Below are positions 7,731 through 15,558 of a DNA stretch of 64,000 nucleotides, in pieces. Within the stretch, counting starts at the first letter, position 1; each line of letters begins with the position of its first letter. Source of the stretch: an uncultured Prevotella sp. (lineage in GTDB: Bacteria; Bacteroidota; Bacteroidia; Bacteroidales; Bacteroidaceae); the NCBI GenBank assembly GCA_900315525.1, contig OMZO01000011.1, forward strand, positions 1-64,000. Reading direction: 5' to 3'. The notes under the pieces were generated by a model. That model ran no database searches, had not been told where the DNA came from, and worked only from the letters and a program-made list of their open reading frames with translations. The position numbers and the translations under genes are program-made.

Positions 7731-8363
7731 ATGAAACGTTCTATATCCAATGAATGCAATCAGCTGCAAGAGAAGCTTACGAGCTATGTGGCCATGCTGA
7801 ATTTCAAATATATGAATCTGTGTATCAAGGCAGAACCTATGTCGCTGGTACCTATCAAGGTGAATGTGGAAGGCTCGATGAAGAATATCGAAGAGGTGGC
7901 TTTTACGGCCAAGAAAGACGACTACCGCTTCTGGATCGTGCCGAAGTTCGACGACGACCTGAAAGCCATCGGTGAGGGCATCGCAGCCGTACATCCGGAG
8001 TTTAAGCAGGAGGTATCTTCCTATAAGGTGAATGTCGGTGACGACGACGGTGAGCGCGACGTGAAGTATATCCAACTGACGATGCCTGAGGTGGACGACA
8101 ATATCCACGATGCGATGAAGGATGCCGTCGATGCGTTCTATCAAGAGTGCAAGACGCTGATGGACGCTGCTCTCACGCAGTCGAAGGGCAAGATTGCCAT
8201 TGAGTCGGCGGGTGAGCCGAAGCAAGACGTCGATGACGTGAAGAAAGCCATCGACAATCTTCAGAAGAAGAGCGAAGAGAAGCGCGACCAGCTACGCGAC
8301 AAGAAGTTGAAAGAAATCGAGGATGCCTACAACAACTGGCTGTCCAACGTCGGATTCAATTAG
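7731..8363 (+). CDS. Ribosome-recycling-factor-like protein of unknown role
   Basis: 210 residues with no signal peptide. The order of elements mirrors ribosome recycling factor. PIKVNVEGSMKNIEEVAF with FWIVPKFDDDLKAIGEGIAA (about 41-86) matches the RRF beta domain (small-residue loop, VxPxD-like strand, amphipathic helix). YIQLTMPEVDDNIHDAMKDA (about 113-132) matches the RRF segment IRVPLPPLTEERRK, and a long charged helix ends the protein as in RRF domain I. Sequence identity is low and the housekeeping frr gene should be elsewhere, so this is a paralogue or a fold-mimic. It could be a chaperone or adaptor for the spike, or act on ribosomes. It sits between spike and signalling genes, 35 nt from each. 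Confidence 0.5.
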   Translation: MKRSISNECNQLQEKLTSYVAMLNFKYMNLCIKAEPMSLVPIKVNVEGSMKNIEEVAFTAKKDDYRFWIVPKFDDDLKAIGEGIAAVHPEFKQEVSSYKVNVGDDDGERDVKYIQLTMPEVDDNIHDAMKDAVDAFYQECKTLMDAALTQSKGKIAIESAGEPKQDVDDVKKAIDNLQKKSEEKRDQLRDKKLKEIEDAYNNWLSNVGFN

Positions 8364-8398
8364 TCTAGTCGCTCACGCCTAACTACAAACCAAGCACT

Positions 8399-8863
8399 AT
8401 GGAAAAAGATTTTGATGTAAAGAAGAACGGCTCGGCACTGGTGATCGAACTCGTAAACGAACTCTCGGCGGACAACGCACCGCTGTTGATCGAAGAGATG
8501 TCGAAGTATGCGAACCAGGATATCCAGAGAGTCGTCTTCAATGCCACTGGGCTGATCTACATCTCAAGTAGCGGTCTTCGGACCGTCTTCTATGCCTATC
8601 AGGACTTAGGAGACGAGCCGGAGATCGTGTTCGTGAACTGTGTCAAGGAAATCCGCGATGTGCTCACGAGTGTCGGAATCGCCCAGTTCATCAAGTTTGA
8701 GGAGAATGATGAGATGAAGAAGGAGTTTCGCAAGCACCACTTGACGAATCTGTCGAAGGAGGAAATCGCCCGTCTCTCCACGGAGCGGAAAAAGTCGCTC
8801 GATCAGTTCTCTGCAAACAACGATGTCGTCTGCTACACCATGAAGCTGGGACAAGAAGACTAA
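8399..8863 (+). CDS. STAS-domain anti-sigma-factor antagonist (SpoIIAA/RsbV-like)
   Basis: 154 residues. Residues 1-105 form a STAS domain with the phosphorylation loop GLIYISSSGLRTV; Ser58, just before Gly59, corresponds to the Ser phosphorylated in SpoIIAA. The last 45 residues are an extra charged tail not found in minimal SpoIIAA proteins. In partner switching, the unphosphorylated STAS protein binds the anti-sigma kinase and releases its target; a PP2C phosphatase reactivates it. The next gene encodes such a phosphatase, 26 nt downstream, so the two very likely act together. No RsbW-type kinase is found in the window. Confidence 0.85.
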   Translation: MEKDFDVKKNGSALVIELVNELSADNAPLLIEEMSKYANQDIQRVVFNATGLIYISSSGLRTVFYAYQDLGDEPEIVFVNCVKEIRDVLTSVGIAQFIKFEENDEMKKEFRKHHLTNLSKEEIARLSTERKKSLDQFSANNDVVCYTMKLGQED

Positions 8864-8889
8864 GAGAGGAGGGGTGTGTGATTCAAGAT

Positions 8890-10722
8890 ATGAAGAAGCT
8901 GTTATCCCTACTCACGCTGCTGCTGGTATTGATGCCCAGCCAGACGCTGGCGCTCAGCGATGAAGCCAAGGCTCTCCTGAAGCGCCAGAAGAACCTCTAT
9001 CACACGGAAAAGACAGAGGCCTTCATGGACGTGTCGGAACGGCTGAAGGCTATCATGGAGAAAGAGGGTGAAGAAGAGCTGTTCTATAACGCCTGGAACC
9101 AACAGATCACCTATGCACTCAACAATATCGGCACCACTGAGGCCATCAAGATGCTCAAGGAGATGAGAGACTTTGTCGAGGATCATGACAGCAAATACGG
9201 TTTTCTGCTCGTGACTTATCTCAACGCCCACATCGCGAAGAACCTGGGGATGGACGATCGTGCCAGAGACCTCGTGGAGCAAGCGATGACCTATCAGAAA
9301 CGCTATCTGCCGGATCTGAAGCCGCCGCTGCAACCTTATTATTTCCTGGCGAGATACTATGGTGACCAGCATCAAGGTGATAAGGTTGTCGCCATCATGG
9401 ATAAAGCCTTGCAGCAGAAAGGGTGGGGTCCGGAGGAAGAGGTCATCTTATGGTCTCTGAAGTGCAATGCTGTCACCCATCAGGAGAATGTTGACACTGC
9501 GAGGTTCTTCAAATACTATCAACAGATGCACGAAGTGATGAAGAGAAACGGCTACCAAGGGAGTGCTGCCATCTTCACGGAGTGCCATTATGCGGAGTAC
9601 AAGAACGACTACCCGCGGCTGATGAGTCTGGCGCAGGGCATTACCGACAAAGGCGAAAGGCTCAGACACAAGATTACTGCCTACGACGGGTTAGGTCGCA
9701 AGCAGGAGGCACTCGACAGTTTTAAGGTGTACAACGCCTGGATGAGTCAACAGCACAATGACGAGACGCGCAAACTGGCAGAGATCAGTGCGCTGGAAGT
9801 GGAGTCCTCGCGTGCAGAGAACGAGGCAGATACCTTGCGTCTCACCAACCAGCGGATGATACTGACCGTCATCATCTGGGGATTTATCATCCTGACGATA
9901 ATCCTGGTGCTCTATATCCGTCGTCGCCTGATCCAGATGCGCCAACTCAAGGCGGCTTATGATCAGCTGGAGGCAGTGACGGCCCAGAAGGAGCGTATCG
10001 AGAGTGAACTGCGCATCGCCCGTGATATCCAGATGTCGATGGTGCCCTCGAATTTCAGTCTGCGGGAGGATGTGGATATCTATGCCAACATGACACCCGC
10101 CAAGGCTGTCGGAGGCGATCTCTACGACATTTTCATCATCAACGATCATCTATACTTCTGTATCGGCGACGTCAGCGGAAAGGGTGTGCCAGCAGCCTTG
10201 TTTATGGCTGTGAGCATGAGTCTGTTCCGTGCCTATTCGGCTGAAGAGGTACAGCCTGACCGTATTGTGGCGCGGATGAACAAATCTCTGGGTGAACGTA
10301 ACAAGAAACACATGTTCGTCACCATGTTCGTAGGTATTCTTGATCTGAAGTCGGGTGAGTTGTGCTACTGCAATGCGGGCCACGAGGCTCCTCTGATCAT
10401 CGACAAGGAGGTTCGTGAGTTGCCTGTCATTCGTAACTTACCTGTGGGTGCCGTCAGAAAAGCGACCTATCAGATGCAGACCACGACTATTGAGCCGCAA
10501 TCCATCATCTTGCTCTATACCGACGGACTGAGCGAGGCAATGGATGCAGACAAACAGATGTATGGCAGGGAGCGTATCGTCGAAGAGGTAGAGCAAGCCT
10601 GCCAGGCTGGCCTGTATGCTCCCAAGACATTGATAGAGCAGTTGACGCAGTCTGTGCACAGCTTTGTAGGCGATACCGAACAGAGCGACGACATCACCAT
10701 GATAGCGCTATCGAGGAAATAA
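8890..10722 (+). CDS. Membrane SpoIIE/PP2C phosphatase with periplasmic helical sensor domain
   Basis: The ATG at 8890 is preferred over an in-frame GTG at 8878 because it begins directly with a signal peptide (MKKLLSLLTLLLVLMPSQ); GGAGG lies upstream. The protein has 610 residues. About 25-310 is helical with TPR-like pairs, 323-345 is a membrane segment (ILTVIIWGFIILTIILVLY), then a coiled coil, then a SpoIIE-type PP2C domain (about 370-610). All metal-site motifs are present: ARDIQMSM, AVGGDLYD, GDVSGKGVPAALFM, FVTMFVGILD, NAGHEAPLII, LYTDGLSEAMD and SDDITMIAL. It should dephosphorylate the STAS protein encoded just upstream in response to a periplasmic signal (inference). The catalytic call is firm; the ligand is unknown. 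Confidence 0.9.
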   Translation: MKKLLSLLTLLLVLMPSQTLALSDEAKALLKRQKNLYHTEKTEAFMDVSERLKAIMEKEGEEELFYNAWNQQITYALNNIGTTEAIKMLKEMRDFVEDHDSKYGFLLVTYLNAHIAKNLGMDDRARDLVEQAMTYQKRYLPDLKPPLQPYYFLARYYGDQHQGDKVVAIMDKALQQKGWGPEEEVILWSLKCNAVTHQENVDTARFFKYYQQMHEVMKRNGYQGSAAIFTECHYAEYKNDYPRLMSLAQGITDKGERLRHKITAYDGLGRKQEALDSFKVYNAWMSQQHNDETRKLAEISALEVESSRAENEADTLRLTNQRMILTVIIWGFIILTIILVLYIRRRLIQMRQLKAAYDQLEAVTAQKERIESELRIARDIQMSMVPSNFSLREDVDIYANMTPAKAVGGDLYDIFIINDHLYFCIGDVSGKGVPAALFMAVSMSLFRAYSAEEVQPDRIVARMNKSLGERNKKHMFVTMFVGILDLKSGELCYCNAGHEAPLIIDKEVRELPVIRNLPVGAVRKATYQMQTTTIEPQSIILLYTDGLSEAMDADKQMYGRERIVEEVEQACQAGLYAPKTLIEQLTQSVHSFVGDTEQSDDITMIALSRK

Positions 10723-10739
10723 AATAAATATAATATGGT

Positions 10740-11318
10740 ATGATAAGAAAACTGAAAACGACATTGACCATACTGGCTATAGCCATCGGCACATCGGCCT
10801 TTGCACAGAGTGCTGAAAAACTCTACACTGCGGGTAAGAAACTCTATGACGCAGAAAAGTACGAACAGGCATTCCCGAAGCTGAAGGCTGCCGCAGACAA
10901 AGGTCACAAGAAGGCTCAGTATCGCGTGGGCCTCTGCTATGACAAGGGCAGGGGTGTGACGGAAGATGACGCCAAGGCTGTAGCATGGTATCAGAAGGCT
11001 GCCGCTCAGGGGTATGCCAAGGCGCAGTATCAGCTGGGTAAGTGCTACAAGAACGGCGAGGGTATCGCCAAGGACGAGAAGAAAGCCGTAGAACTGTTCA
11101 AGCAGGCAGCTGAGCAGGACAACGGAGATGCTCAGTATCAGTTGGCGAAATGCTACTTGAAAGGAGCAGGCGTCGCCAAGGACGAGGCCAAGGCAAAGTC
11201 GTGGCTGAAGAAAGCCGTGAAGAACGAGAAGGACGGCAAGTCGATCCGTAAGGATATCGAGAAGGATGCTGCTAATGGCAAGGAAGATGCCAAGCGACTG
11301 AAAGAATTATTGAAATAA
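10740..11318 (+). CDS. Secreted Sel1-repeat protein
   Basis: 192 residues with a signal peptide ending near TSAFAQ (about 23). Three Sel1-type repeats follow, each with the AQYxLGxCYxxGxGVxxD...A..W..KAA pattern (AQYRVGLCYDKGRGV, AQYQLGKCYKNGEGI, AQYQLAKCYLKGAGV), and a Lys/Asp/Glu-rich tail. Sel1 repeats form superhelical scaffolds for protein-protein contacts. It follows the phosphatase by 17 nt and is predicted to be periplasmic, so it could present a partner to the phosphatase's sensor domain (inference). Confidence 0.88.
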   Translation: MIRKLKTTLTILAIAIGTSAFAQSAEKLYTAGKKLYDAEKYEQAFPKLKAAADKGHKKAQYRVGLCYDKGRGVTEDDAKAVAWYQKAAAQGYAKAQYQLGKCYKNGEGIAKDEKKAVELFKQAAEQDNGDAQYQLAKCYLKGAGVAKDEAKAKSWLKKAVKNEKDGKSIRKDIEKDAANGKEDAKRLKELLK

Positions 11319-11329
11319 ATGATGAGATA

Positions 11330-11707
11330 ATGAAGAAGTTACTAACAATCCTTTTGACAGCCTTGGGACTGCATTCAGCCTATGGCCAGATTTTTGAGAA
11401 TCTGGAAGTCGAGTCGTTCGCGAACGTAGTGAAGGATTCAAATGTCGTGATTCTTGATGTGCGTACGGCCAATGAGTATGCAGAATCACACCTCAGAGGA
11501 GCCATCAACATCGACCAGTATGAAGAAGATTTCATGGAGAAGGCAAAGGCGAGGCTTTTGGCGGATAAGACGATAGCCATCTATTGCCGAAGCGGACGAC
11601 GCTCTGCAAACGCATGCAGCAGACTGGCTGCAGAGGGGTATAAATGTGTGAACCTCAAGGGTGGTATCCTGGCCTGGACAAAGATTGGATATCCTGTTAC
11701 GCGGTAG
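11330..11707 (+). CDS. Secreted single-domain rhodanese
   Basis: 125 residues: a signal peptide (MKKLLTILLTALGLHSAYGQ) and one rhodanese domain with the CH2A-type LDVRTANEYAESHLRGAIN (about 42-60), the active-site loop CRSGRRS with nucleophile Cys86, and the C-terminal GGILAWTKIGYPV. Single-domain rhodaneses transfer sulfane sulfur or act in sulfur/redox handling; the substrate is not evident. It ends the spike operon (11 nt after the Sel1 gene) and its last codons overlap the end of the convergent HPPK-like gene by 11 nt. It may simply be carried along in the operon. Confidence 0.9.
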   Translation: MKKLLTILLTALGLHSAYGQIFENLEVESFANVVKDSNVVILDVRTANEYAESHLRGAINIDQYEEDFMEKAKARLLADKTIAIYCRSGRRSANACSRLAAEGYKCVNLKGGILAWTKIGYPVTR

Positions 11708-12083
11708 GGGTGCTGAGTTCTCCCAGCAAATCTTTGATATAGTGCCTTTCCCAGTCTCTGAGGTGATGGCGCTCATCATCGTATAGCATCAAGTCAAGGT
11801 CGATGGCGACGATGCCGTCTTCATTCTTGGTGCGCCCAAGACGCTTCTCAATCTCCTTGAGAACTTCTTCAAGCAGATTGGCACTGAAGGTCGTAGTACC
11901 CTCACAGAGTTGGTTGAGGTATTGCGCAGGATGCAGGTTATGAACAGGGTCGGTCCAGTGCTCTGTCGTGAAATGCAGGTCGGAGAGGAGGAGAGTCAGC
12001 TGCTGGCGGGCAGCCTCGAGGTGTTGCTTCTGCTGGTCGTTTGAAGCCAGAGAGATGATGACTTGATGCAGTTCTTGTTTCAT
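11697..12083 (-). CDS. Short HPPK (FolK)-like protein
   Basis: The ATG at 12083 gives 128 residues; the open frame extends further upstream but that part is hydrophobic and unlike the family. It shows the HPPK layout: an N-terminal SLASNDQQKQHL, then QYLNQLCEGTTTF, LLEEVLKEIEKRLGRTKN and the signature IVAIDLDLMLYDD, where the Asp pair binds magnesium. HPPK transfers pyrophosphate to 6-hydroxymethyl-dihydropterin in folate synthesis. It is about 30 residues shorter than E. coli FolK, the basic RWGPR segment is reduced to EDGIV, and the PHP loop is missing, so activity is uncertain. It may be a paralogue rather than the main FolK. Confidence 0.65.
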   Translation of the reverse strand: MKQELHQVIISLASNDQQKQHLEAARQQLTLLLSDLHFTTEHWTDPVHNLHPAQYLNQLCEGTTTFSANLLEEVLKEIEKRLGRTKNEDGIVAIDLDLMLYDDERHHLRDWERHYIKDLLGELSTPTA

Positions 12084-12244
12084 AACGAATGCAAAGATAA
12101 TGAAAAAAGTAAAAAGCCAAAAAGAAAAATCGGAAAATATGAAGTTTTCTTTGTAACTTTGTAGGCAAATGATGATTCGGATGCTATGCGGAGTTGACAA
12201 AATGAAAGAAAAGCGAGTATTTTCGTGAATTTCTGCTCAAATAT

Positions 12245-12276
12245 TTGGTGGAATGAAATAAAAAGTGTAATTTCGC
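12245..12276 (+). promoter_or_regulatory. Possible serC-serA promoter
   Basis: TTG (12245-12247), 21 nt, then TAATTTCG (12269-12276; one mismatch to TAnnTTTG), 50 nt before the serC ATG. A second -7-like TAACTTTG at 12154-12161 lacks a -33 TTG. Confidence 0.4.
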
Positions 12277-12326
12277 AGCGTTTTTCGGAAACAGAAGAAA
12301 TTTTAAACTTTAAAATAACAATCAAA

Positions 12327-13394
12327 ATGAAGAAGTACAACTTTAATGCCGGTCCCTCTATCCTTCCTCGCGAAGTGATTGAGAATACCGCAAAACAGTG
12401 TCTTGATTTCAATGGTTCTGGTCTTTCTCTGATGGAGATCAGCCACCGTGCAAAGGATTTCCAGCCCGTTGTCGACGAGGCTGTGGCTCTGGTTAAGGAG
12501 CTGCTGCAGATTCCTGAGGGTTACTCAGTGATCTTCCTTGGTGGTGGTGCCTCTCTGGAGTTCTGCATGATCCCTTACAACTTCCTGATTAAGAAGGCTG
12601 CCTACCTAAATACAGGTGTCTGGGCAAAGAAGGCCATGAAGGAAGCTAAGCTTTTCGGTGAGGTCGTTGAGGTCGCTTCTTCGGCTGATGCCAACTATAC
12701 CTTCATCCCCAAGGACTGGAGCGTTCCCGCTGATGCAGACTATCTGCACATCACTACCAATAACACCATCTATGGTACAGAGATCCGCAAGGACCTCGAC
12801 GTGCCCGTTCGTCTGATTGCAGATATGTCATCAGATATCTTCAGCCGTCCTATCGACGTGGCTAAGTACGATGCCATCTACGCTGGTGCTCAGAAGAACA
12901 TGGCTATGGCCGGTGTGACCATCGTGATTGTGAAGGACGACGCTCTGGGTAAGGCTCCTCGTGAGATCCCAACGATGCTCGACTATCGCACACACGTTGA
13001 CAAGGGTTCTATGTTCAATACACCTCCTGTGGTGCCCATTTACTGTGCCCTCGAGAACCTGCGCTGGCTGAAGAAGCAGGGTGGTGTAGAGGCTATGGAC
13101 AAGCTGGCTCACCAGCGTGCAGAGATCGTCTATGGCGAGATCGACCGCAACAAGATGTTCGTAGGTACTGCCAAGGAGGAAGATCGTTCGCTGATGAACC
13201 TCTGCTTCGTGATGGCTCCTGAGTACAAGGAGCTGGAGAAGGACTTCCTGGACTTCGCTGTATCAAAGGGAATGGTTGGTGTGAAGGGTCACCGCAGTGT
13301 TGGTGGTTTCCGCGCATCTTGCTACAACGCTCAGACCATCGAGGGCTGCAACGCACTCGTCGCCTGCATGAAGGAATTCGAAGCAAATCATTAA
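12327..13394 (+). CDS. serC: Phosphoserine aminotransferase
   Basis: 355 residues from [14 protein letters not shown], the typical SerC start, so the ATG at 12327 is chosen over an open extension from 12225. Family hallmarks are [20 protein letters not shown], the GGGASLEF phosphate loop, NNTIYGTE and the PLP-lysine region [14 protein letters not shown]. It converts 3-phosphohydroxypyruvate and glutamate to phosphoserine in serine synthesis, and can also serve vitamin B6 synthesis. serA follows 4 nt downstream, so the two steps of the pathway are co-expressed. Confidence 0.96.
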   Translation: MKKYNFNAGPSILPREVIENTAKQCLDFNGSGLSLMEISHRAKDFQPVVDEAVALVKELLQIPEGYSVIFLGGGASLEFCMIPYNFLIKKAAYLNTGVWAKKAMKEAKLFGEVVEVASSADANYTFIPKDWSVPADADYLHITTNNTIYGTEIRKDLDVPVRLIADMSSDIFSRPIDVAKYDAIYAGAQKNMAMAGVTIVIVKDDALGKAPREIPTMLDYRTHVDKGSMFNTPPVVPIYCALENLRWLKKQGGVEAMDKLAHQRAEIVYGEIDRNKMFVGTAKEEDRSLMNLCFVMAPEYKELEKDFLDFAVSKGMVGVKGHRSVGGFRASCYNAQTIEGCNALVACMKEFEANH

Positions 13395-13398
13395 TATT

Positions 13399-14316
13399 AT
13401 GAAAGTATTAGTTGCAACAGAGAAACCATTCGCAGCAGCTGCGGTGAATGGTATCAAGGCTGAGATTGAGGCAGCAGGCAATGAACTGGTGCTGCTGGAG
13501 AAATATACTGAGAAGGCACAGCTGCTCGACGCAGTAAAGGACGCCGACGCTATGATTATCCGCTCTGACAAGGTCGATGCAGAGGTGCTCGACGCTGCCA
13601 AGCAACTGAAGATCGTGGTGCGCGCTGGTGCAGGTTACGACAATATCGACCTCGCTGCAGCTACGGCTCACAACGTAGTAGCAGAGAACACCCCAGGTCA
13701 GAACGCCAATGCAGTGGCTGAGCTCGTGTTCGGTCTGCTTGTGATGGCTGTGCGTGGTTTCTATAATGGTAAGAGCGGTTCTGAGTTGCTCGGCAAAAAA
13801 CTCGGTATCCTGGCTTTCGGTAATGTAGGCCGCAACGTGGCTCGTATCGCCAAAGGCTTCGGTATGGATGTCTATGCCTACGACGCCTTCTGCCCAGCAG
13901 AAGTCATCGAGAAAGCTGGTGTGCACGCTGTTGCCAATCAGGATGCTCTCTTCGAGACCTGCGACGTCGTTTCACTGCATATCCCAGCAACACCTGAGAC
14001 CAAGCAGAGCATCAACTACGCTCTGGTAGGCAAGCTGAAGAAGGGTGGCGTGCTCGTGAACACAGCCCGTAAGGAGGTCATCAATGAGCCTGAATTGCTG
14101 AAGTTGATGGCTGAGCGCGAGGATCTGAAGTTTGTGACAGACATTATGCCTGATGCCAACGAGGACTTCCAGAAGTTCGAAGGCCGTTACTTCTCAACCC
14201 CGAAGAAGATGGGTGCTCAGACTGCAGAGGCCAACATCAACGCTGGTATCGCTGCTGCCAAGCAGATCAACGCCTTCTTCAAGGACGGTGACACGAAGTT
14301 CCAGGTGAACAAGTAA
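13399..14316 (+). CDS. serA: D-3-phosphoglycerate dehydrogenase, short Lys-type
   Basis: 305 residues, without the C-terminal ACT/ASB regulatory domains of long SerA. NAD-binding GKKLGILAFGNVGRNVARI (about 133-152) and catalytic-domain VRAGAGYDNIDLAAATAH are clear. The catalytic Arg lies in NTARKEVINEPEL. At the usual catalytic His position (TPHxGA) the sequence reads STPKKMGAQT, so Lys replaces His. This is the type IIIK form known from Entamoeba and Bacteroidota, not a damaged gene. It catalyses the first step of serine synthesis, feeding SerC encoded 4 nt upstream. With no ACT domain, classical serine feedback is not expected. Confidence 0.95.
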   Translation: MKVLVATEKPFAAAAVNGIKAEIEAAGNELVLLEKYTEKAQLLDAVKDADAMIIRSDKVDAEVLDAAKQLKIVVRAGAGYDNIDLAAATAHNVVAENTPGQNANAVAELVFGLLVMAVRGFYNGKSGSELLGKKLGILAFGNVGRNVARIAKGFGMDVYAYDAFCPAEVIEKAGVHAVANQDALFETCDVVSLHIPATPETKQSINYALVGKLKKGGVLVNTARKEVINEPELLKLMAEREDLKFVTDIMPDANEDFQKFEGRYFSTPKKMGAQTAEANINAGIAAAKQINAFFKDGDTKFQVNK

Positions 14317-14321
14317 TAGAT

Positions 14322-15554
14322 TTACGGTCGTATTCCGATACCCTCCCTGATTCCTTCCATCATATAAGGATTGAAGATGGTTCGGGTGGAACGATTAAGG
14401 ACAGTCATCTGATTTATTCCAGAGCTGTTCGTATCCCACACAATTGGCACAATGCCTCTTTCCATGCATACTCGATTCATTGTTTTGTAGTATGTCTTGA
14501 TGGAGGCATTGTGTTTTTCTTGGCTCTCGCCTTCGTCTGTGATCGTGCGCCAGATAATGCCATATTCGCCATTGATGACGGGAATACCCTTATCAACAAA
14601 ACAAGTCTTCAGACGGTCGGCAATGCGGATGACGTCGCTCTCCTCGCCATAGGTGGCATTGTGGCTGGAACTGCTGACGTGGTTCTCTTTTCCCCAATAG
14701 AAGAAAACATTGCCCCAGCCAGCATCCTCAGTCATGCCCCAGAAATTCCAAGGATAATAAAGGTGTACCTCAATGGCGAGTTTTTGGCCTATGGGGTCCT
14801 TCGGCAACTTATCCGTCATCCAGTTGCAGGTCTTCTCAGCATCCGTCGAGGGACCTTGTACGACGAGTAGTCGCTTGGCATTATTACCGCCTGTAGCACG
14901 TACGGCATCGATGAATATCTGCTCGTAGGAAACCAGGTGGGCGAGGGTAGCCTCGTCTTCGACACTGGGCTCATTCAGGCCTGCAAAGATGAGGTGCTCG
15001 TCATAGTCCTTGAATGTGTTGGCGATTTGAGTCCAGATGACACGGAGTACTTCCTCGTTTTTGGTCTTGGCTTCTCCTGTCACATGGATATTCCGTTCGA
15101 GCCAGCCACCATCGTAATGATCGTTGAGGATGACATACAGACTGTCGTGGATGCAATAGTCGACAACCTCGCGTACGCGTTGCATCCAAGTCGCATCGAT
15201 GGTATAGTCGTTGGGATTACTGAGATGTCCCCATACCCATGAGCAGGGGATGCGCACGGAGCGGAAACCAAGTGACTTGACGTAGTCGATCACCTCTTGA
15301 GTGGTTTTCGTCTTTTGCCAGGCAGTCTCAGATTCCAGTCCGCCGTAGTTGGAGAAGATAGTGACAGCAGGCTTATAAGTCGCTCCTTCCGTGATGGCAA
15401 AGTCGCGATTAGCCTCCAACGTGTTACCCAAGTTCCATCCTGGTATCATCTCCGCAGCTATCTGCTGGGCTGTCTTGTCCAAGCCTGTCTGTGCGTATAG
15501 CGTTGAGTTAACTGCCAGAAGTATGCTGACACTCAGTAATCTCTTGATGTTCAT
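14322..15554 (-). CDS. Secreted GH5 glycoside hydrolase (endoglucanase type)
   Basis: 410 residues with a signal peptide (MNIKRLLSVSILLAVNSTLY). The GH5 barrel begins MIPGWNLGNTLEA, has FRSVRIPCSWVWG (substrate-binding Arg), LNDHYDGGW, the acid/base Glu in IFAGLNEPSVED and the nucleophile Glu in NGEYGIIWR. The NLGNTLEA start is typical of GH5 subfamily 4 (endoglucanase, xyloglucanase, lichenase); the exact substrate cannot be told. No carbohydrate-binding module is present. It is the second gene of a two-gene unit, 4 nt after the other GH5, and converges on serA. Confidence 0.92.
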   Translation of the reverse strand: MNIKRLLSVSILLAVNSTLYAQTGLDKTAQQIAAEMIPGWNLGNTLEANRDFAITEGATYKPAVTIFSNYGGLESETAWQKTKTTQEVIDYVKSLGFRSVRIPCSWVWGHLSNPNDYTIDATWMQRVREVVDYCIHDSLYVILNDHYDGGWLERNIHVTGEAKTKNEEVLRVIWTQIANTFKDYDEHLIFAGLNEPSVEDEATLAHLVSYEQIFIDAVRATGGNNAKRLLVVQGPSTDAEKTCNWMTDKLPKDPIGQKLAIEVHLYYPWNFWGMTEDAGWGNVFFYWGKENHVSSSSHNATYGEESDVIRIADRLKTCFVDKGIPVINGEYGIIWRTITDEGESQEKHNASIKTYYKTMNRVCMERGIVPIVWDTNSSGINQMTVLNRSTRTIFNPYMMEGIREGIGIRP

Positions 15555-15558
15555 GCTT

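Noticed and set aside
13399..14316. SerA as an inactivated enzyme because the catalytic His is missing
   Set aside because: Lys at this position is the known type IIIK form, and the rest of the enzyme is intact and coupled to serC.
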